Assembly (NCBI RefSeq): GCF_003255815.1 | Contig: NC_037668.1 | Coordinates: 12,489,069 to 12,553,068 of the forward strand | DNA: 64,000 nucleotides | Reading direction: 5' to 3' | DNA from: Theropithecus gelada | Taxonomy: Eukaryota; Chordata; Mammalia; Primates; Cercopithecidae | Shown here: positions 1-10,900 of the stretch, in pieces | How positions within the stretch are numbered: position 1 is the stretch's first letter | Layout of the letters: every line of letters begins with the position of its first letter | The notes under the pieces: generated by a model | Database searches by the model: none | What the model was told of the DNA's origin: nothing | The model's input: the letters and a program-made list of their open reading frames with translations, nothing else | Position numbers and translations under genes: made by a program

Positions 1-150
1 CCACTTGTGTCTGAGTTCACGCAGTATGTTCCTCTGTCAGGGATTCCACAAATATCTCCCTGAGGTAAAAAAGGAAAGTGTGCTGCGCTCCAGCACCCAG
101 AGCAGTGAGCCCAGTCCTGAGTCCCGGAGAGAGCTCCAGCAATAGGGGCC

Positions 151-162
151 ATGTCGCCATAG
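151..162 (+). promoter_or_regulatory. Minimal uORF (3 codons plus stop)
   Basis: ATG TCG CCA TAG with G at -3 (gggccATGt). It is a very short upstream ORF in the putative leader and in the same frame as the main start, which it closes off upstream. Whether it lies in the mature leader depends on the unseen start site. Confidence 0.45.
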
Positions 163-212
163 CCCCAGCCTCTCAGTCCGCAGCCTCAGCAGCGTCCCAG
201 CCGGCTGGCTTC

Positions 213-248
213 ATGCTGCGGTGCAGCTGCACCATGTTCCTGGGTTGA
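213..248 (+). promoter_or_regulatory. Second uORF (11 codons)
   Basis: ATG at 213 opens 11 codons ending at TGA 246-248. A second in-frame ATG at 234 has A at -3 (accATGt) and is the stronger of the two starts. The ORF ends 40 nt before the main ATG. Confidence 0.45.
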
Positions 249-274
249 GGGGGCAATCGGGCACGCTCCTCCCC

Positions 275-334
275 ATGGGTTGCCCATCATGTCTAATGGA
301 TATCGCACTCTGTCCCAGCACCTCAATGACCTGA
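275..334 (+). promoter_or_regulatory. Out-of-frame uORF overlapping the main start
   Basis: ATG at 275 (ccccATGg, G at +4, no purine at -3) reads 19 codons in a different frame from the coding sequence and stops at TGA 332-334, 43 nt beyond the main ATG at 289. An overlapping uORF of this kind normally lowers initiation at the downstream AUG unless scanning is leaky. Confidence 0.5.
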
Positions 335-429
335 AGAAGGAGAACTTCAGCCTCAAGCTGCGCATCTACTTCCTGGAGGAGCGCATGCAACAGAAGTATG
401 AGGCCAGCCGGGAGGACATCTACAAGAGG
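289..429 (+). CDS. PDE4DIP: PDE4DIP (myomegalin), MSNGY-type first coding exon with CM1 motif
   Basis: This exon encodes residues 1-47. It starts MSNGYRTLSQ, continues into HLNDLKKENFSLKLR and IYFLEERMQQKYEAS, and ends EDIYKR in phase 0 before a strong donor (AGG|gtgagt, 430-431). The stretch from about residue 11 to 35 matches the centrosomin motif 1 (CM1) of the paralogue CDK5RAP2, which contains LKKENFNLKLRIYFLEERMQQ with only small differences; CM1 regions bind and activate gamma-tubulin ring complexes. The ATG at 289 has A at -3 and T at +4. The first ten residues are isoform-specific: an AG at 317-318, in frame with HLNDL, can serve as an acceptor for isoforms that begin upstream. I recognise the protein from memory of human myomegalin, and identification is very secure. 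Confidence 0.95.
293..318 (+). promoter_or_regulatory. PDE4DIP: Candidate alternative 3' splice site inside the first exon
   Basis: gcactctgtcccag ends at AG 317-318, just before CAC CTC AAT (HLN). A branch-point-like ctaat (A at 296, 22 nt before the AG) sits in the codons right after the ATG. Known longer myomegalin isoforms join an upstream exon ending in FEK to HLNDLKK in phase 0, which fits cleavage after 318. The same DNA would thus be coding in one isoform and intron end in another. Confidence 0.7.
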
Positions 430-579
430 GTGAGTGCAGGGGCCCGCTTCTCCAGGGCAGGGGCAGGGGCAGGGGACGGTTTGGCCTGCCAGTTGGTCGC
501 TATTCCAGGCTCTTCCTAGCTGGCGCTGTTCTAGTCAGCGAGAGAGATGGGGTTTCCTCCAGCTCTGGTCACCTTAACA

Positions 580-660
580 ACCTGTGACCTTGGACAAGCT
601 CATTTCACCTCTCTGGTGCCTGCTTTCTGCTTTCCTTCTCTGTAAAGAAAGAGGGCCGGA
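580..660 (+). repeat. MIR fragment
   Basis: tgaccttggacaagctcatt followed by cacctctctggtgcc and ttctctgtaaag matches the core of the mammalian-wide MIR SINE, diverged. Confidence 0.6.
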
Positions 661-667
661 ATAAATC

Positions 668-826
668 AGAGGCTCTCTCAAACTCTGACGTGGAATGGTG
701 CGGAACAATCACCTTGGGAGCTGGTTTAAAATGTAGATTCCATGCCTCACCCTAGGGATTCCGATTTAGTAATGTGGGGGAAGGTGGGGTTAGAGGGTGG
801 GGCTGGGGTGGATATTTGCATTTTTA
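668..826 (+). mobile_element. MER5A-like hAT DNA transposon, left part
   Basis: caatcaccttgggagctggt, gattccgatttagtaatgtg and tttgcatttttaa follow the MER5A consensus order. The element resumes at 1438 (gcatttttaagcaagatccc tgaggtg), so it was split by the Alu at 827-1437. Orientation is from memory of the consensus. Confidence 0.6.
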
Positions 827-1437
827 AAATTTATTTATTTATTTTAGAAACAGGTCTTGCCCTGTTGCTCAGGCTGGAGTGCAGTGTCACCATCATAGCG
901 CTGAAGCCACCAACTCTTGGGCTCAAATGATGCCTTCTGGCTCAGCCTCCTGAGCAGCTGGGACCACAGGCACGGGACACCAGGCCCAGATAATTTAAAA
1001 AAAAAATGTTGGCAGGTCACAGTGGCTCATGCCTGTAATCCCGGCACTTTGGGAAGCCAAGGCAGAGAGAGGGCTTGAGGTCAAGAGTTTGAGACCAGCC
1101 TGGCCGACACAGTGAAACTCCATCTCTACTAAAAAAATACAAAAATTAGCGGGTGTGGTGGCACGTGCCTGTAGTGCGAGCTACTTGGGAGGCTGAGGCA
1201 GGAGAATTGCTTGAACCCAGGAGGCGGAGGTTGCAGTGAGACAAGATTGCACCACTGTACTCCAGCCTAGGTGACAGAGCAAGACTCTATCTCAAAAAAA
1301 AAAAAAAAAAAAATCGTACCAAAGGGCTGGCACTATGTTTTCCAGGCTGGTCTCAAACTCCTGGCCTTTAGATCCTCCCACCTCAGCCTCTGCAGTTGTT
1401 GGCATTATAGGCATGAGCCACTTTGCCTGGCAAAATA
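827..1437 (-). mobile_element. Old Alu (AluJ-like), itself split by a second Alu
   Basis: Minus-strand Alu features are seen from 841 (ttttagaaacaggtcttgcc) to about 1000. They resume at 1318 (ggctggcactatgttttcca) and run to cctggc at 1431. Diverged, consistent with AluJ. Its target duplication, a gcatttttaa block, is present at about 818-827 and 1438-1447. Confidence 0.75.
1011..1313 (+). mobile_element. Alu inserted into the older Alu
   Basis: Begins ggcaggtcacagtggctcat and ends in A19 at 1313, with two monomers and a middle A-rich link (ctactaaaaaaatacaaa). It interrupts the older minus-strand Alu. Confidence 0.85.
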
Positions 1438-1490
1438 TGCATTTTTAAGCAAGATCCCTGAGGTGGCTCTGAAGCAGACCATCTCCAGGT
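1438..1490 (+). mobile_element. MER5A-like element, right part
   Basis: gcatttttaagcaagatccc then tgaggtggctctgaagca continues the MER5A-like sequence that stops at 826. Confidence 0.55.
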
Positions 1491-2544
1491 CATACCTCTC
1501 CCAGAGAAAGGCCCTTCCCAGCTCCAGCTTGGTGGGACAGAGAATGATGCTATGGAGAAAAGGGCAGGGGCTAAGGGTGTTTCTGTTCCTTGAGAAATTC
1601 ATGTTTGCTTTTGAAGATCACTAATACATATAAGCTTTTAAGACAGAATCTTAGGCATTTTTAGTCTTTGGAATAGCTTGCCTTAGAATGAAGAAGAAAG
1701 TAACCTGTGGGATAGCAGTTGGCCTGGGTGGAGTGGGAGGGGAAATGGCCGCTTCCTTGGATGGGAGGGCTATCTTGATTGACGGGTCAGTGATCGGGGT
1801 GGGGAAGGAAGACCTACTGGATTGGCTGAGCTGTGGGTGAGATAGGACAACACCTTGGTAAGAGGACATTGGGCTATGGGTTATGAAGATTAAGCCTCAT
1901 AGCTGGTCACCACAATATTGGTTTCCTCAGTCCTCTCTGTGTCTGGACAAGCAGGACCTGAAGTGGCCCAAGTGACTGGGGACTGGTTGCTTCTGAGCTT
2001 ATCAGAGATTCTAACTCTCCAACTGTTTACCCCAGAGGACTATACAAATATCATTTTCTATGTGTGCCCTGTCCTGTCAAGAGGATGACTGGGAAGCATT
2101 ACAGGCTGCTAGATAACATCTTGGATCAGGGGAATAGCTGGTGTCTATGAGACCCAAATGATTATTTGGTAAATTCAATTAACATGTATAGCTAAATCTG
2201 GGGGATTTAACCCTATTTCCTGTCTCTCCTGCGTTTCCATGTTTTACGTCCAAATTTTCCAGAAGTTGGTCCATATTCACCTTTTATCTTTTATGTAGCT
2301 ATATAATGAGTGTCCGTCATTGGAGCTGCCAGGAGTCAAGAAGGATATTGCCAAGTGAGGGCTGGTAACAGAGAGATTGCGAGAGATGGAGGATGTGTGG
2401 GAGGATTTGCCTTAGGGTAGGAATAGTGAATGGATTTGTTCACTGTGCACAGGGAGGAACTTTCCCCATTAACTGTCTTCAAGGCAAAGAAGGAAAGGAC
2501 AATTTCTTAGGTAATTTGAGGGAAAGGAGTTTTGTTTTTTGTTT

Positions 2545-2829
2545 CTTTTTTTTTTTTTGAGACAGAGTCTCACTCTGTCACCCAGGCTAAAGTGCAGTGG
2601 CACAATCTCAGCTCACTGCAACACCCGCCTCCTGGGTTCAAGTGATTCTCCTGAGTGGCTGGGACTACAGACGCCTGCTACCACAGCTGGCTAATTTTTG
2701 TATTTTTTAGCAGAGACATGGTTTTACCATGTTGGCCAGGCTGGTCTCGAACTCCTGACCTCAGGTAATCCGCCCACCTCAGCCTCCCAAAGTACTGGGA
2801 TTACAGGCGTGAGCCACTGCGCCCCGCCA
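2545..2829 (-). mobile_element. Alu (S-like)
   Basis: Poly(T) then gagacagagtctcactctgt, ending gtgagccactgcgccccgcc. A short internal deletion lies before gtggctgggactacag. Confidence 0.85.
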
Positions 2830-3417
2830 GGATTTTTTTTTTTTTAAAAGCTTGAATCAGATGGCTGCCTGAATCATTTGGTCTCACTCTCTGCTCCGCC
2901 CTAGCTAAAGATCTTTAGGAAACACTTTGGGTGGGGTGTGAGAAGGCACCATTTCTCACCTGGAGAAGTGTGATGAATGAGATTATTGGAGCTGCACAAG
3001 GTGTATGTAGGGGGAGTGGAACACAGTGTATTGTCACATGGAGAGAGGACAACCCTTTTGCTAGACTCTAGTATTGCCATGGGTCCCCTACAGGAAGTAG
3101 ATATGGTCCTGTCTCTATCTAGTCTTACATGTGAGCAGAGTTGTCAGGCAGCTACTGCATCATATGATTTGAGGGATCCAAACTACTGTATTCTCTCCTG
3201 TTCCTTCTCACCAAATGTTTGTTCAATCTGCCTGTCATATTAATTTTCTCATTTGGCTATGATTATTTGAAAAGCGCTAAAGGCTTGTGTTAAAATGTTC
3301 TTATTACTTGGGAAACAGAACACATAAAGCCATTATCAATCATTCAGAGTTGAAATTAGTTTATCACACTATGTCATGATGAGGGATTGATAGGAACTAG
3401 AGCAGTTCTGGTTTATT

Positions 3418-3575
3418 TTATTTTATTTTTTGAGACAGGGTCTCGCTCTGTCACCCAGGCTAGAGTGCAGTGGGACTGTCATGACTCACTGCAGCCTTGA
3501 CCTCCTGGGCTCAAGTGACCCTCCCACCCCAGCCTCCCAAGTAGCTGGGATTACAGGTGTACCACCACACTTGGC

Positions 3576-3627
<52 letters not shown>

Positions 3628-3754
3628 TTTTTCTTCAGAGATTGAGGTCTCACTATGTTGCCCAGGCTGGTCTCAAACTCCTGGGCTCAAGTGATCTTCC
3701 CACATTGGCCTCCTAAAGTGCTGGGATTACAGCCATGAGCCACCACACCCAGCC
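3418..3754 (-). mobile_element. Old Alu with expanded AT repeat in its linker
   Basis: Minus-strand Alu (gagacagggtctcgctctgt to caccacacccagcc) with AluJ-like text (cagccttgacctcctgggct). The A-rich linker has become a long AT repeat plus a T22 run at 3579-3632. The flanking duplication cagttctg is at 3403-3410 and 3756-3763. Confidence 0.85.
3579..3632. repeat. (AT)n microsatellite followed by poly(T)
   Basis: About 16 AT units followed by about 22 T, grown from the Alu linker. Likely polymorphic. Confidence 0.9.
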
Positions 3755-3794
3755 ACAGTTCTGTTTTGATGTAAGAACAAGGGATTCGGAAAAC

Positions 3795-3895
3795 ACTGCA
3801 TTAGGACCTATTGTCAACCAGGAGACCTAGGCAAGTTATTTAGCCTCTCTGAGCCTGTTCCAGCCTCTGTAGGACTGGCATTAAGAATAATGCTA
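3795..3895 (+). repeat. MIR fragment
   Basis: gagacctaggcaagttattt agcctctctgagcc, then aagaataatgc, follows the MIR core. Confidence 0.6.
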
Positions 3896-5539
3896 CAGAA
3901 ACTGAGAATTATTTTTTCTATGAATAAATAGCAACCATGAAGATGAAATATCAAAATACTTTGTAAACTTAATAACATCACATATATTTGAGAGGGTAGT
4001 AGTTATATTTCTACCAGTGGTTATAGTTATTATAAAATTTAAAAATGGGGACGAGGTTTGACTCTTTATAATCTCACCTTCATAATTCCCACAGATGTGT
4101 CTTATGTTCATTCTTGTTATTCATATTGTGATCCCACAAGATTAAGAAGATTAATTAGCAGCAATGTTGGTGAAGAGGTGTCATGGGTAACGTGCCCAGT
4201 ATCACATGGTAAATCGTGTGGTTCAGAGGATAATTTAGAGTACTGTTCTGTTACCAAACTTAGTAACAGAAGTTTGATTTTTGTGTTGCTAAGAAACAGA
4301 ATTTTCTTGATTCTGATTTTTTTTTCTTTAGTGTTGGAAGGACACTTCTTTAAAAAAAAAAGTAGCAAAAACATTAAATCAAACTCAACTGAGTTAGAAT
4401 CTGCAATAATTTGAGTGCTGTATGCGTGATTCTTTTTAAGAAAACCAATGCTTGTGAAACATATGTAATGGAAAGTCTATTGTGAGTAGTAATTATTTTA
4501 TTGATGTGCGTATTTATGCTACTGGGAATTTTTGTTGAGCTATTTGTACTTAAGAGTGAAAAATTACTCTTAGCGAGAAACAATAGAGTATTTGATTGAC
4601 TTCAGGGAAGGGAAATACGGGCAACTTTGGGAGAAGAGGACTGGAGAGTGGGAAGAGTGGGTGCTATCCTTCTGTTTCCAAGTGGCAAGTCTTCTAGGTA
4701 GTTGATTGAGGAGACTAAAATAGATATAATCCTTACTTGTAACTGGAAGCTATAAGGATTTTAAATTATAAGAGGAGTTGTCAAAGCTAGAGAGTTGTGT
4801 TAAAAACCTGAGTATCAACCTTAAAGCAAGTAAATAAAAAAGAAGGAGTTTCTCTCTTTTAAGCTGTTCAGAGAATTAAGAGATAATCTTAAGAATCATC
4901 CTGGCCGTGGATTAATAAAATAGTATTAATTCATACACAAAAATTGGTTTCTTGAGACTGGCTACTTTTTTGTTGAGTGTTTATCCTGTAAGTTTCCATT
5001 TTTGTAAATCATCATAATAAATTTTTTAAAAAGGAAGAGGCTGCTTACCCTCAGTACCGACAGAGTGGGATAAATGCCTACATGATTAGGCACTGCTACC
5101 CCCTCTTGGTAGCAAATATTAATTGTAAGTTCAGTTTTTAGGGAAGACAATTTTAAACATACGAAGCAAGCAAAGGAGAAATCATTGCAGTACACGGACA
5201 GTGGAGCAAGATAAAGTGAGAAAATGTTGTGAGTGGTCCACAGCTGAGTATGGCCCACTCCTAGGGAGACTGGCTTGTTAGCATTTCTGGACTGCAGCTG
5301 CTGTGGTAAGTAATTTTTGGGTGGCAACTTGGCTGACTTCCTTATTGTTGATTGCCTAATCCTGCATTTTCTCATATTAGCCAAGTGTGTCGCCACTGGA
5401 ATCATGTCTGATCCTGGAATTTATGAAATCCACTGCTGTGTGGTAAACACCCAGTCTCCAAACAGCACACAAAACCATCATCCACTGGGTTTTGGCCCCT
5501 GATGACTACTTGTCCAACTTGTGTGAATTAAGTTTCCAT

Positions 5540-5844
5540 TCTTTTTTTTTCTTTTTTTTCTGTTTGAGACGGAGTCTCGCTCTGTCTCCCAGGCTGGAGT
5601 GCAGTGGTGCAATCTCGTCTCACTGCAAGCTCCGCCTCCCGAGTTCATGCCATTCTCCTGCCTCAGCCTCCTGAGTAGCTGGGACTACAGGCGCCCGCCA
5701 CCGCGCCCGGCTAATTTTTGTATTTTTAGTAGAGACGGAGTTTCACCATCTTAGCCAGGATGGTCTCCATCTCCTGACCTCGTGATCCGCCCGCCTTGCC
5801 TCCGAAAGTGCTGGGATTACAGGTGTGAGCCACCGCGCCCGGCC
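5540..5844 (-). mobile_element. AluY-like element
   Basis: gagacggagtctcgctctgt, ctgcaagctccgcctcccga and a ccaccgcgcccggcc end; little diverged. Immediately followed by another Alu in the same orientation. Confidence 0.85.
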
Positions 5845-6160
5845 TTTTTGTTTGTTTGTTTTTGTTTTTGTTTTCTTTTTTGAGACAGAGTCTTGCTCTG
5901 TCAGCCAGGCTGGAGTACAGTGGCATGATCTCGGCTCACTGCAACCTCCGTCTCCCGGACTCAAGTGATTCTCCTGCCTTAGCCTCCCAAGTAGCTGGGA
6001 TTACAGGCGTGTGCCACCACACCTGGCTAATTTTTGTATTTTTAGTAGAGATAGAGTTTCACCATGTTGGCTAGGATGGTCTCAAACTCCTGACCTCAGG
6101 TAATCCGCCCGCCTCGGCCTCCCAAAGTGCTGAGATTACATGCATGAGCCACTGAGCCCT
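5845..6160 (-). mobile_element. AluS-like element
   Basis: A TTTTTG-rich tail, then gagacagagtcttgctctgt to ccactgagccc. Head-to-tail with the preceding Alu with no spacer. Confidence 0.85.
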
Positions 6161-6344
6161 GTGGGAAATGGCATTTCAAACAGAAGAAACAATATACAAA
6201 AGCACAGAGGCGTACAAAAGCAATGTGCACTTGGCACACTCGAATCATTCAGTATGGCTAGATCATGTGGTTTGGAGGGCTTGTGGTGGTAGTAAGATGA
6301 GGCTGCAGGGGAGAAATCATGGAAAGGTTTGGACTTATCCATTC

Positions 6345-7050
6345 ATTCATTAATAAACATTAGGTACCTGCTATGTTCCAAGTACTAGAAGTTGGGACTT
6401 CAAAAATGAGTAAACCACAGGTGCTAGAGTATAGTAAAAGGCAGTGACAGAGCTATGTACAAAGTGTAAGGAAACTCAAAGGAGGCACTTCCATCCCAAA
6501 TGAATAGAGTGAATGGAAAGAAAATCTGCAAAAGATTCTTCGTGATGACCCCTGAACTTCGTCTTCAAAGGGGAATAAGCACTAGTCAGTCAATGGACGA
6601 TGAAGTAGAAGGACAGAGTTTTTGCCACAAGCAAAAGCCTTGAGGCAAGAAACCATAGGCTGCTTGCACAGAATTAGAAGTGGTTTAGTGTTGGTGGATT
6701 TAAGTACTAGGCAAAGAATGAGACTGATATGATGGACACAGTCTTTTGTGCCATTTTAAAGGGTGTAGACTTTATCTTGAGGAAGATAAGGCACCACTGA
6801 GGGGCTTTAAGCCGCAGGGAACCTGCTAGATCCGTCTGATGCATGGGAAAGGTGGATTCAAGAGAGTCAAGACAGGAAGTGAGTGAGAACAGACTGGCCA
6901 AGCCAAAGAAGACGAAGGCCCGAATGAGGGCTGTGGCAGTAGGAATAGAGGGGAGGCAACTCATCTTTAAAATATGTAAGAGGTAAAATATTTGTAGGAT
7001 TTGATGATTGATCAGGATGGGAGAATTGAGGGAAAGGAGTCAAGAGGAAG
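6345..7050 (-). repeat. L2-type LINE remnant
   Basis: Text such as aacattaggtacctgctatg, gactttatcttgaggaagat and gagtgagaacagactggcca resembles the 3' part of L2 read in reverse. Highly diverged; the family call is from pattern memory. Confidence 0.45.
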
Positions 7051-7059
7051 GCCAGGCTA

Positions 7060-7125
7060 AGGCAAGTCACTTTTTCTGGGCTTCCGGTTCTTTGCGTTTA
7101 AATGATTGGTCTGGACCAGGATCGA
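7060..7125 (+). repeat. Possible MIR fragment
   Basis: ggcaagtcactttttctggg followed by ggttctttgcgtttaaatga resembles a MIR core; short. Confidence 0.35.
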
Positions 7126-7747
7126 CACACACATCCCTCCCAGATGAAGTCCTGTGATTCTGGGCAGACAGCATTTCTCTGGGCTCAGAGAAAGGAGGCT
7201 CTATGATACATGGGTGTTCTCACCCCAGCTTAGGTAGTTGCTTAAAAGAGACTCAGTTTCTCAGCTTCTCTGACAGCTTCTTAGGATGGAAGGTGGCAGG
7301 CAGAGCTGAGATGGCTTTAGAACTGCCAGCCAATGTCAGGGAAATCTAGTGCTGTTACCAGGTAGCCGGAGTTATAATTAGCCTAGTTGCTAGGGCAAGG
7401 CTGAGATTCTGTAAGTGTGGACTGCCAGCAACAGCTTTTCCCTGCTGGATGAATTTACTTGTTTGAAGGAACAAAGTGGGTATGGATGGGGTGTTTTAAA
7501 ATGTATTTTAGATAATTTAAATTTTGGCCTAGGTATAGGATATGTTTAAAGCAGAAAACAGGTTTGCATTGGGGCTAATCAACATCTTGCCTGGGGCAGA
7601 AGGAGTGAGAAAAAATTCTACTCTGATATATGTTTGGATAGCTGGAAAGAGACTTACTTTCACCTGAAGGACGATAAGTAAGAACATAAAATCACTGTTC
7701 GGAGTTAGAGAGGATCTTGAAGATAATCTACACTATCCTTTCACTTT

Positions 7748-7850
7748 TTAAGAAAACCATTTATTTAAAAATAATTTGAGACTTACAGCAAAGTTATAAA
7801 AATAGTATAGAGTGTTCCCATATGCCATTCACTCAGCTTCCTCTAAAGAA
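7748..7850 (-). repeat. L1M 3'-end fragment
   Basis: aatttgagacttacagcaaa and agagtgttcccatatgccat match the reverse of old L1M 3' ends. Confidence 0.5.
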
Positions 7851-7854
7851 TAAA

Positions 7855-7985
7855 CCCTTCATTTTAAAGATAAGATGACTAAAGCTCAGAACAGTAATTT
7901 GCCTAACGTCACACAGTGAATTAGTAGCCAAGCTGAGACTAGAATCCAGGAGCCCTAACTACCTGTTCAGGCTGCTTAGAATGAC
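7855..7985 (-). repeat. MIR fragment
   Basis: aagatgactaaagctcagaa, cctaacgtcacacagtgaat and gactagaatccaggagccct is the reverse MIR core. Confidence 0.65.
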
Positions 7986-10900
7986 CTCTGGGATCTTCAA
8001 CAAAAATTCAAGAAATGTAAGTGCTTGTCAGAACTTAGTTTTCTTTCTTTTTGCATCGCTGGGCTAAAATAGAACCGGCGCAGCAGGAGCTAGAGTGATT
8101 CACGGATAGATGAATCTGCACTCTGTGCCTACTGCCAAAAGAAAAGATTTAGTTCCTCAGCCTCCTCAGGAGTTTCGTCCATGTTTTCAAAAGCCACTGT
8201 GAACATATTTTTCTCTTTTGCCTTGCTCCCTGCTCTGGCTTTTGCCATCTCATCTGATCAAGTTCAACTTCGCAGAGAAAGGTGGCTCTGTGATACATGG
8301 AGTAGGCACAGAGGGGGCTGGTGCAGACTGGAAAGGGGCCCGCCCTGTCATGTTCAATAGCAGCTAATCCACCCACACACCGACAGCAGTGATCCGACTT
8401 GGTACATGCCGTTCTGTGGAGAGCTAAGTAATAGTCATGTGGCTTTTTGCCAAGCAACTTTAGAAGTGACTTTGGACCACAGTGGGCAGTTACCATCCCT
8501 GTTATTTAGAAACTTGGCTTGATGAAGTGGGGAGTGAATGAAAGGCACAGGCTGCCTTGTAATGCCAGCTTTTCATCTCCCAGCCTCATGGAAGCCCTGC
8601 TGCTGCGAAGGGCTACGAGCCACCTCTTCATGCACACAGGGCTTTAGAAAGCCCACCCAGAGGCTTGGGAAGAGGAAGCCCTTCTTTAAGGTCCCTGAGT
8701 GAGTGGCGGGGAGGCTGCCAGCATAAAGGCTATGATCTGGAGCTGCAAAAGGAGGGTCTAGGCACCGGTCAAGGGTCTGAAGTCAGTCAGTTCTTTCAGG
8801 CCACTTTTTCTTAGTAAGTCTGAGATCTTCTCCCTGAGACCACACAGGTAGCTGCGTCTCTCAGAGTTACTCCGTCAGACCTCCCATTCCAGATTCTCAT
8901 CAGTCAAGCTCAGTATCTGCTCAACACAAAAGTAAATCTAGTCTTGCCCACTGTGAACTCCGAAAATTTGAGACAGGTCTCAGTTAATTTAGAAAGTTTA
9001 TTTTGCCAAGGTTGAGGACACACACCCCTGGCACAGCCTCAGGAAGTCCTTATGACATGTGTCCAAGGTGTTTGGGGCACAGCTTGGTTTTGTACATTTT
9101 AGGGAGACATGAGACATCAATCAATGTATGTAAGAAGTACATTGGTTTGGTCTGGAAAGGCGGGACAACTTGAAGCAAAGGCAGGAAAATTTGCAGTGGG
9201 GAGGGGGCTTCTAGGTCACAGATAGGTGAAAGACAAATGGTTGCATTCTTCTGAGTTTCTAACTAGCCTTTCCAAAGGAGGCAATCAGATATGCATTTAT
9301 CTCAGTGAGCAGAGAGATAACTTTGAATAGAATGGAAGGCAGGTTTGCCCTAAACAGTTTCTAGCTTGAATTTTCCTTTTATTTTTTGTATTTTCATTTC
9401 CATAGGTTATTGGGGAACAGGTGGTGTTTGGTTACATGAGTAATTTCTTTAGTGGTGATTTGTGACATTTTGGTGAACCCAGCACCTAAGCAGTATATAC
9501 TGCACCCTATTTGTAGTCTTTTATCCCTCACCCGCTTCCCACCCTTTCCCCCTGAGTCCCCAAAGTCTATTGTGTCATTCTTATGCCTTTGTATCCTCAT
9601 AGCTTAGCTCCCACTTATGAGTGAGAACATACGATGTATGGTTTTCCTTTCCTGCATTACTTCACTTAGAATAATAGTCTCCAATCTCATCCAGATCATT
9701 ATGAATGCATTAATTTATTCCTTTTATTGGCTGAGTAGTATTCCATCATATATATATCCATCATATATACACACATATATATATGATGGGTGTATATATA
9801 TACTATAGATACACACCAGTTTCTTTATCCATGCATTGATTGATGGGCATTTGGTTTGGTTCTATGTTTTTGCAGTTGTGAACCGTGCTGCTATACGTAT
9901 GCGTGTTCAAGTATCTTCTTTGTATAACGACTTATTTTCCTCTGGGTAGATACCCTGTAGTGGGATTGCTGGATCAAATGGTAGTTCTACTTTTAGTTTT
10001 TTAAGGAATCTCCACACTGTTTTCCATAATGGTTGTACTAGTTTACATTCCCAGCAGCAGTGTAGAAGTATTCCCTGTTCACTGCATTCACATCTACATC
10101 TACTATTTTTTTTTTTTTTTTTGATTATGGCCATTCTTGCAGGAGTAAGGTAGTATCACACTGTAGTTTTAATTTGCGTTTCCCTGATTATTAGTGATGC
10201 TGAGCATTTTTTCACATGTTTGTTGACCATTTGTATATCTTCTTTTGAGAACTGTCTATTCATGTCCTTAGCCCACTTTTTGATGGGATTGTTTGTTTTT
10301 TTCTTGCTGACTTGTTTGAGTTTGTTGTAGATTCTGGATGTTAGTCCATTGTCAGATGTACAGATTGTGAAGATTTTCTCCCACTCTGTGGGTTGTCTGT
10401 TTACTCTGCTGACTGTTCCTTTTGCCGTGCAAAAGCTTTTTAGTTTAATTAAGTCCCAGCTGTTTATCTTTGTTTTTATTGAATTTGCTTTTGGGTTCTT
10501 GGTCATGAAATCCTTGCCTAAGCCAATGTCTATAAGGGTTTTTTCCAATGTTACCTTCTAGAATTTTTGTAGTTTCAGGTCTTAGGTTTAAATCCTTAAT
10601 CCATCTTGAGTTGATTTTTGTGTAAGGTGTGAGATGAGGATCCAGTTTCATTCTCTTACATGTGGCTTGCCAATTATCCCAGCACCATTTGTTGAAAAGG
10701 GTGTCCTTTCCCCACTTTATGTTTTTGTTGGCTTTGTTGAAGATCAGTTGGCTGTAAGTATTTGAGTTTATTTATGGGGTTTTCTAATCTGTTCCATTGG
10801 TCTCTGTGCCTATTTTTATGCTTGTATCATGCTGTTTTGGTTACTATGGCCTTATAGTGTAGTTTGAAATCACGTAATGTGATGTCTACAGATTTGTTCT

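Larger units (their letters stand above)
1..288 (+). other. PDE4DIP: 5' leader of the MSNGY-type PDE4DIP first exon
   Basis: This sequence lies directly upstream of the ATG at 289, with no splice acceptor needed to reach it, so it is read as 5' UTR of an alternative first exon. The transcription start is not visible and may lie left of the window. It contains AUGs at 151, 213, 234 and 275 upstream of the coding start. The coding frame is open back to a TAG at 160-162 but has no in-frame ATG in that stretch. It is only moderately GC-rich. Assignment as UTR is inference from position; no transcript was available. Confidence 0.65.

Noticed and set aside
3579..3632. AT repeat as an origin-like or matrix-attachment site
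   Set aside because: It is explained by expansion of an Alu linker.
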